NCBI GenBank assembly: GCA_018816665.1
Contig: JAHIVM010000105.1
Location: forward strand, 1 to 7,146
DNA length: 7,146 nucleotides
Direction: 5' to 3'
Origin: Candidatus Zixiibacteriota bacterium
GTDB lineage: Bacteria > Zixibacteria > MSB-5A5 > GN15 > FEB-12
Each line of letters opens with the position of its first letter. The first letter of the stretch is position 1. The notes beneath the pieces are model-generated. The model searched no databases. It had not been told where the DNA came from and worked only from the letters and a program-made list of their open reading frames with translations. Of this stretch, positions 5,608 to 7,146 are shown piece by piece. Made by a program: the position numbers and the translations under genes.

Positions 5608-7146
5608 ATGTTCCACCGACGGCACAGAAGCAAGTTTGAATCCGAGGTCCATTTCGGACTGATCGTGATCATCGTTCTACTGCTGTCCCTGAACGTTCTC
5701 TCGAATTATGTTGTCTATCGCGCCCGTACCACACACTACGACGAGACGGTCGCTCATCTCCAGAAAGCCTCGCTGGCCATCACCCGGGTAGTGTACCAGG
5801 ATCTTCCGCGGGTGTACACAGCCGATGACCTCAGGGACCTGCAAACGGCCTTCGATCTCAGCGATGTTCTGGTGGTGCCGTCACGCCCCATCGACAATTC
5901 CTCGGCTGCCAAACGAGAGTGGTTCGCCTCGATCGTCCCCCGCTTGCCGGTTGTTCGGGGGGCAGACCTGGCCGGGAAGCTTTTTTCGGCCAATCTCGAT
6001 GAATTGACCCGGGGGGAAGGCGATCAGTACTTCGGCATCTTTCCCTTCAAGGTTGGGGCAGGTGACAACCTGCTTGTCCTGTCCGTGAGTCGGCCGGAAC
6101 TGGCCTACCTGGACGGTGCCCGGGACCTGATCTTTTTTGTTCAACTGGCCGCGTTGCTGGTGGTAGGAGCGGTGTACGTGCTTTTGTCCCGTTTCATTTT
6201 TTCGCCGTTTCGACGGTTGCGTCAGACGGCTCAGGAGGCCGGTCGGACGGTTGATTCCTGCACCGATGACGGAGAGGCCATTGTACGTGAGTACGAGAAA
6301 GTCATTAGTGAACTCCGGTCCAACGAGGCCGAACTCATGCGCCTCAACCGGGCTACCCAGAGCCGGGCGGATTCACTGGAACACTTCAATCGGTATCTGC
6401 TGGATACCAGCCATGTCGGCGTCATGACAATTGATGCATCCGGTCTCGTGGTTGCGATCAACGAAACCGCTCGGAGTCACCTGAGTCTCCCCGAGGCGCA
6501 GGCCACTGATGCGCTCTTTGATGAAGTGCTGGCAGGGAAAGGCAACCTACCGGCCGTCATTGAGCAGGCCCTGGCCAATCGGCAGGGGTCGGCATATACC
6601 GAGTACGGCGATCTGATCGCCGACCGTCCGGACGTAGTCCTGGGTGTGACGGTCTCGGTGGTACACGATGTCTCTCAGACTATGCAGGGGCTCCTGGTCT
6701 TCATCAACGATCTCTCCGAGATGACGCGTTTGCGGCGCCAGTTGGAACACAAAGATCGCCTGACCGCTCTGGGGGAGATGGCCGGGGGGCTGGCGCATCA
6801 GTTACGCAACTCAATGGGTGCCATATCCGGTTACGGCAACCTGATTAGGCGCGATCTTGGGAAAAACAGTCTGCCAACATCGCGGGTGGAGACATTGCTC
6901 ACTGAGGTCGATGAGGCCGGCGACCTGATCAGCCGATTCCTCACGTTTTCCCGTCCATTTGACTTCGAGGCGGTCCCGGTCAGGATCGATCGGCTGATCG
7001 GAGACACCGTCGATCAGATTCGCTTTGCCGAAAGTGCCCGGGGAGTCGACATCACGGTAGACAGTCCCGACGACCTGGTAGTAAACGGCGACCCGGTCCT
7101 GCTCAAACAGGCATTGGGCAACATAGTCGACAATGCCGCCCGGGCC
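5608..7146 (+). CDS. Two-TM PAS sensor histidine kinase, NtrB-like (3' truncated)
   Basis: The frame is open from the ATG at 5608 to the window edge (513 codons, no stop). It follows the peptidase by 27 bases, and GAAGGG is 6 bases upstream. The layout is that of a membrane sensor kinase: short basic N-terminus; TM1 about 16-36; an extracytoplasmic region of about 135 residues with no recognised family; TM2 about 174-197; a HAMP-like/coiled-coil stretch starting SPFRRLRQTAQEAG (about 198-260); and a PAS domain (about 257-370) with LLDTSHVGVMTIDASG. The dimerisation/phosphoacceptor domain follows, with the H-box at 394-401 (GLAHQLRN), phospho-acceptor H397. The N-box begins at the edge (GNIVDNAARA, N505 and N509); the G1, F and G2 boxes must lie beyond. 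The residue after the histidine is Q398 rather than the usual E/D. Kinases of this type commonly pair with NtrC-type regulators; none is visible. Ligand and targets are unknown. Proximity to the peptidase hints at surface-structure control, but weakly. Confidence 0.93.
   Translation, partial: MFHRRHRSKFESEVHFGLIVIIVLLLSLNVLSNYVVYRARTTHYDETVAHLQKASLAITRVVYQDLPRVYTADDLRDLQTAFDLSDVLVVPSRPIDNSSAAKREWFASIVPRLPVVRGADLAGKLFSANLDELTRGEGDQYFGIFPFKVGAGDNLLVLSVSRPELAYLDGARDLIFFVQLAALLVVGAVYVLLSRFIFSPFRRLRQTAQEAGRTVDSCTDDGEAIVREYEKVISELRSNEAELMRLNRATQSRADSLEHFNRYLLDTSHVGVMTIDASGLVVAINETARSHLSLPEAQATDALFDEVLAGKGNLPAVIEQALANRQGSAYTEYGDLIADRPDVVLGVTVSVVHDVSQTMQGLLVFINDLSEMTRLRRQLEHKDRLTALGEMAGGLAHQLRNSMGAISGYGNLIRRDLGKNSLPTSRVETLLTEVDEAGDLISRFLTFSRPFDFEAVPVRIDRLIGDTVDQIRFAESARGVDITVDSPDDLVVNGDPVLLKQALGNIVDNAARA

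Noticed and set aside
5971..5990. Hairpin with a T-run inside the kinase gene, resembling a terminator
   Set aside because: The stem needs two G-U pairs, the T-run lies in the loop/right arm rather than after it, and the reading frame continues unbroken for over 1 kb.
6927..6999. GATCAGCCGAT (6927-6937) and ATCGGCTGATC (6989-6999) inverted repeat in the kinase gene
   Set aside because: The arms are 51 bases apart within coding sequence rich in GATC-containing codons. At this spacing a chance 11-bp match is plausible, and no function is suggested.

Overview
The window is a tightly packed, single-strand stretch of GC-rich bacterial chromosome. It holds six genes, all on the + strand, with gaps of only 2 to 30 bases: dnaK (25-1965), dnaJ (1972-3138), prmA (3141-4016), rsmE (4021-4767), a type IV prepilin peptidase (4798-5580) and a sensor histidine kinase that runs off the right edge (5608-7146). 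The first five look intact. There are no tRNAs, rRNAs, insertion sequences, CRISPR arrays or clear rho-independent terminators.

The organism is most likely a diderm (Gram-negative-type) bacterium. Its DnaK carries the N-terminal-lobe segment that diderm DnaKs have and Bacillus-type DnaKs lack, and a prepilin peptidase implies type IV pili or a type II-like secretion/pseudopilus system. The sequence alone does not give the phylum. Gene order and composition would fit a delta-proteobacterial or FCB-type/candidate-phylum lineage, but that is only a guess.

Layout: positions 1-24 are the end of a leader or upstream gene, possibly grpE or hrcA by analogy with other genomes but not visible here. 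A good Shine-Dalgarno site precedes dnaK. DnaK and DnaJ form the Hsp70/Hsp40 folding machine. PrmA (ribosomal protein L11 methylation) and RsmE (16S rRNA m3U1498 methylation) follow, a neighbourhood seen in many bacteria that links protein folding to ribosome modification. After a 30-base gap come the prepilin peptidase and a two-TM, HAMP-like, PAS-containing, NtrB-type kinase. This may be a separate functional block (surface structures plus signalling) riding on the same transcript.

The genes are largely conventional. The least expected signals are RNA/DNA structure at gene starts. The dnaJ start codon sits exactly in the loop of a 6-bp hairpin (1966-1983), followed 23 bases later by a perfect 12-bp inverted repeat inside the dnaJ reading frame (2006-2036). 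Smaller inverted repeats abut the starts of the prepilin peptidase and kinase genes, which also have weak or no Shine-Dalgarno sites. I found no convincing evidence of an entirely new biological system in this window.
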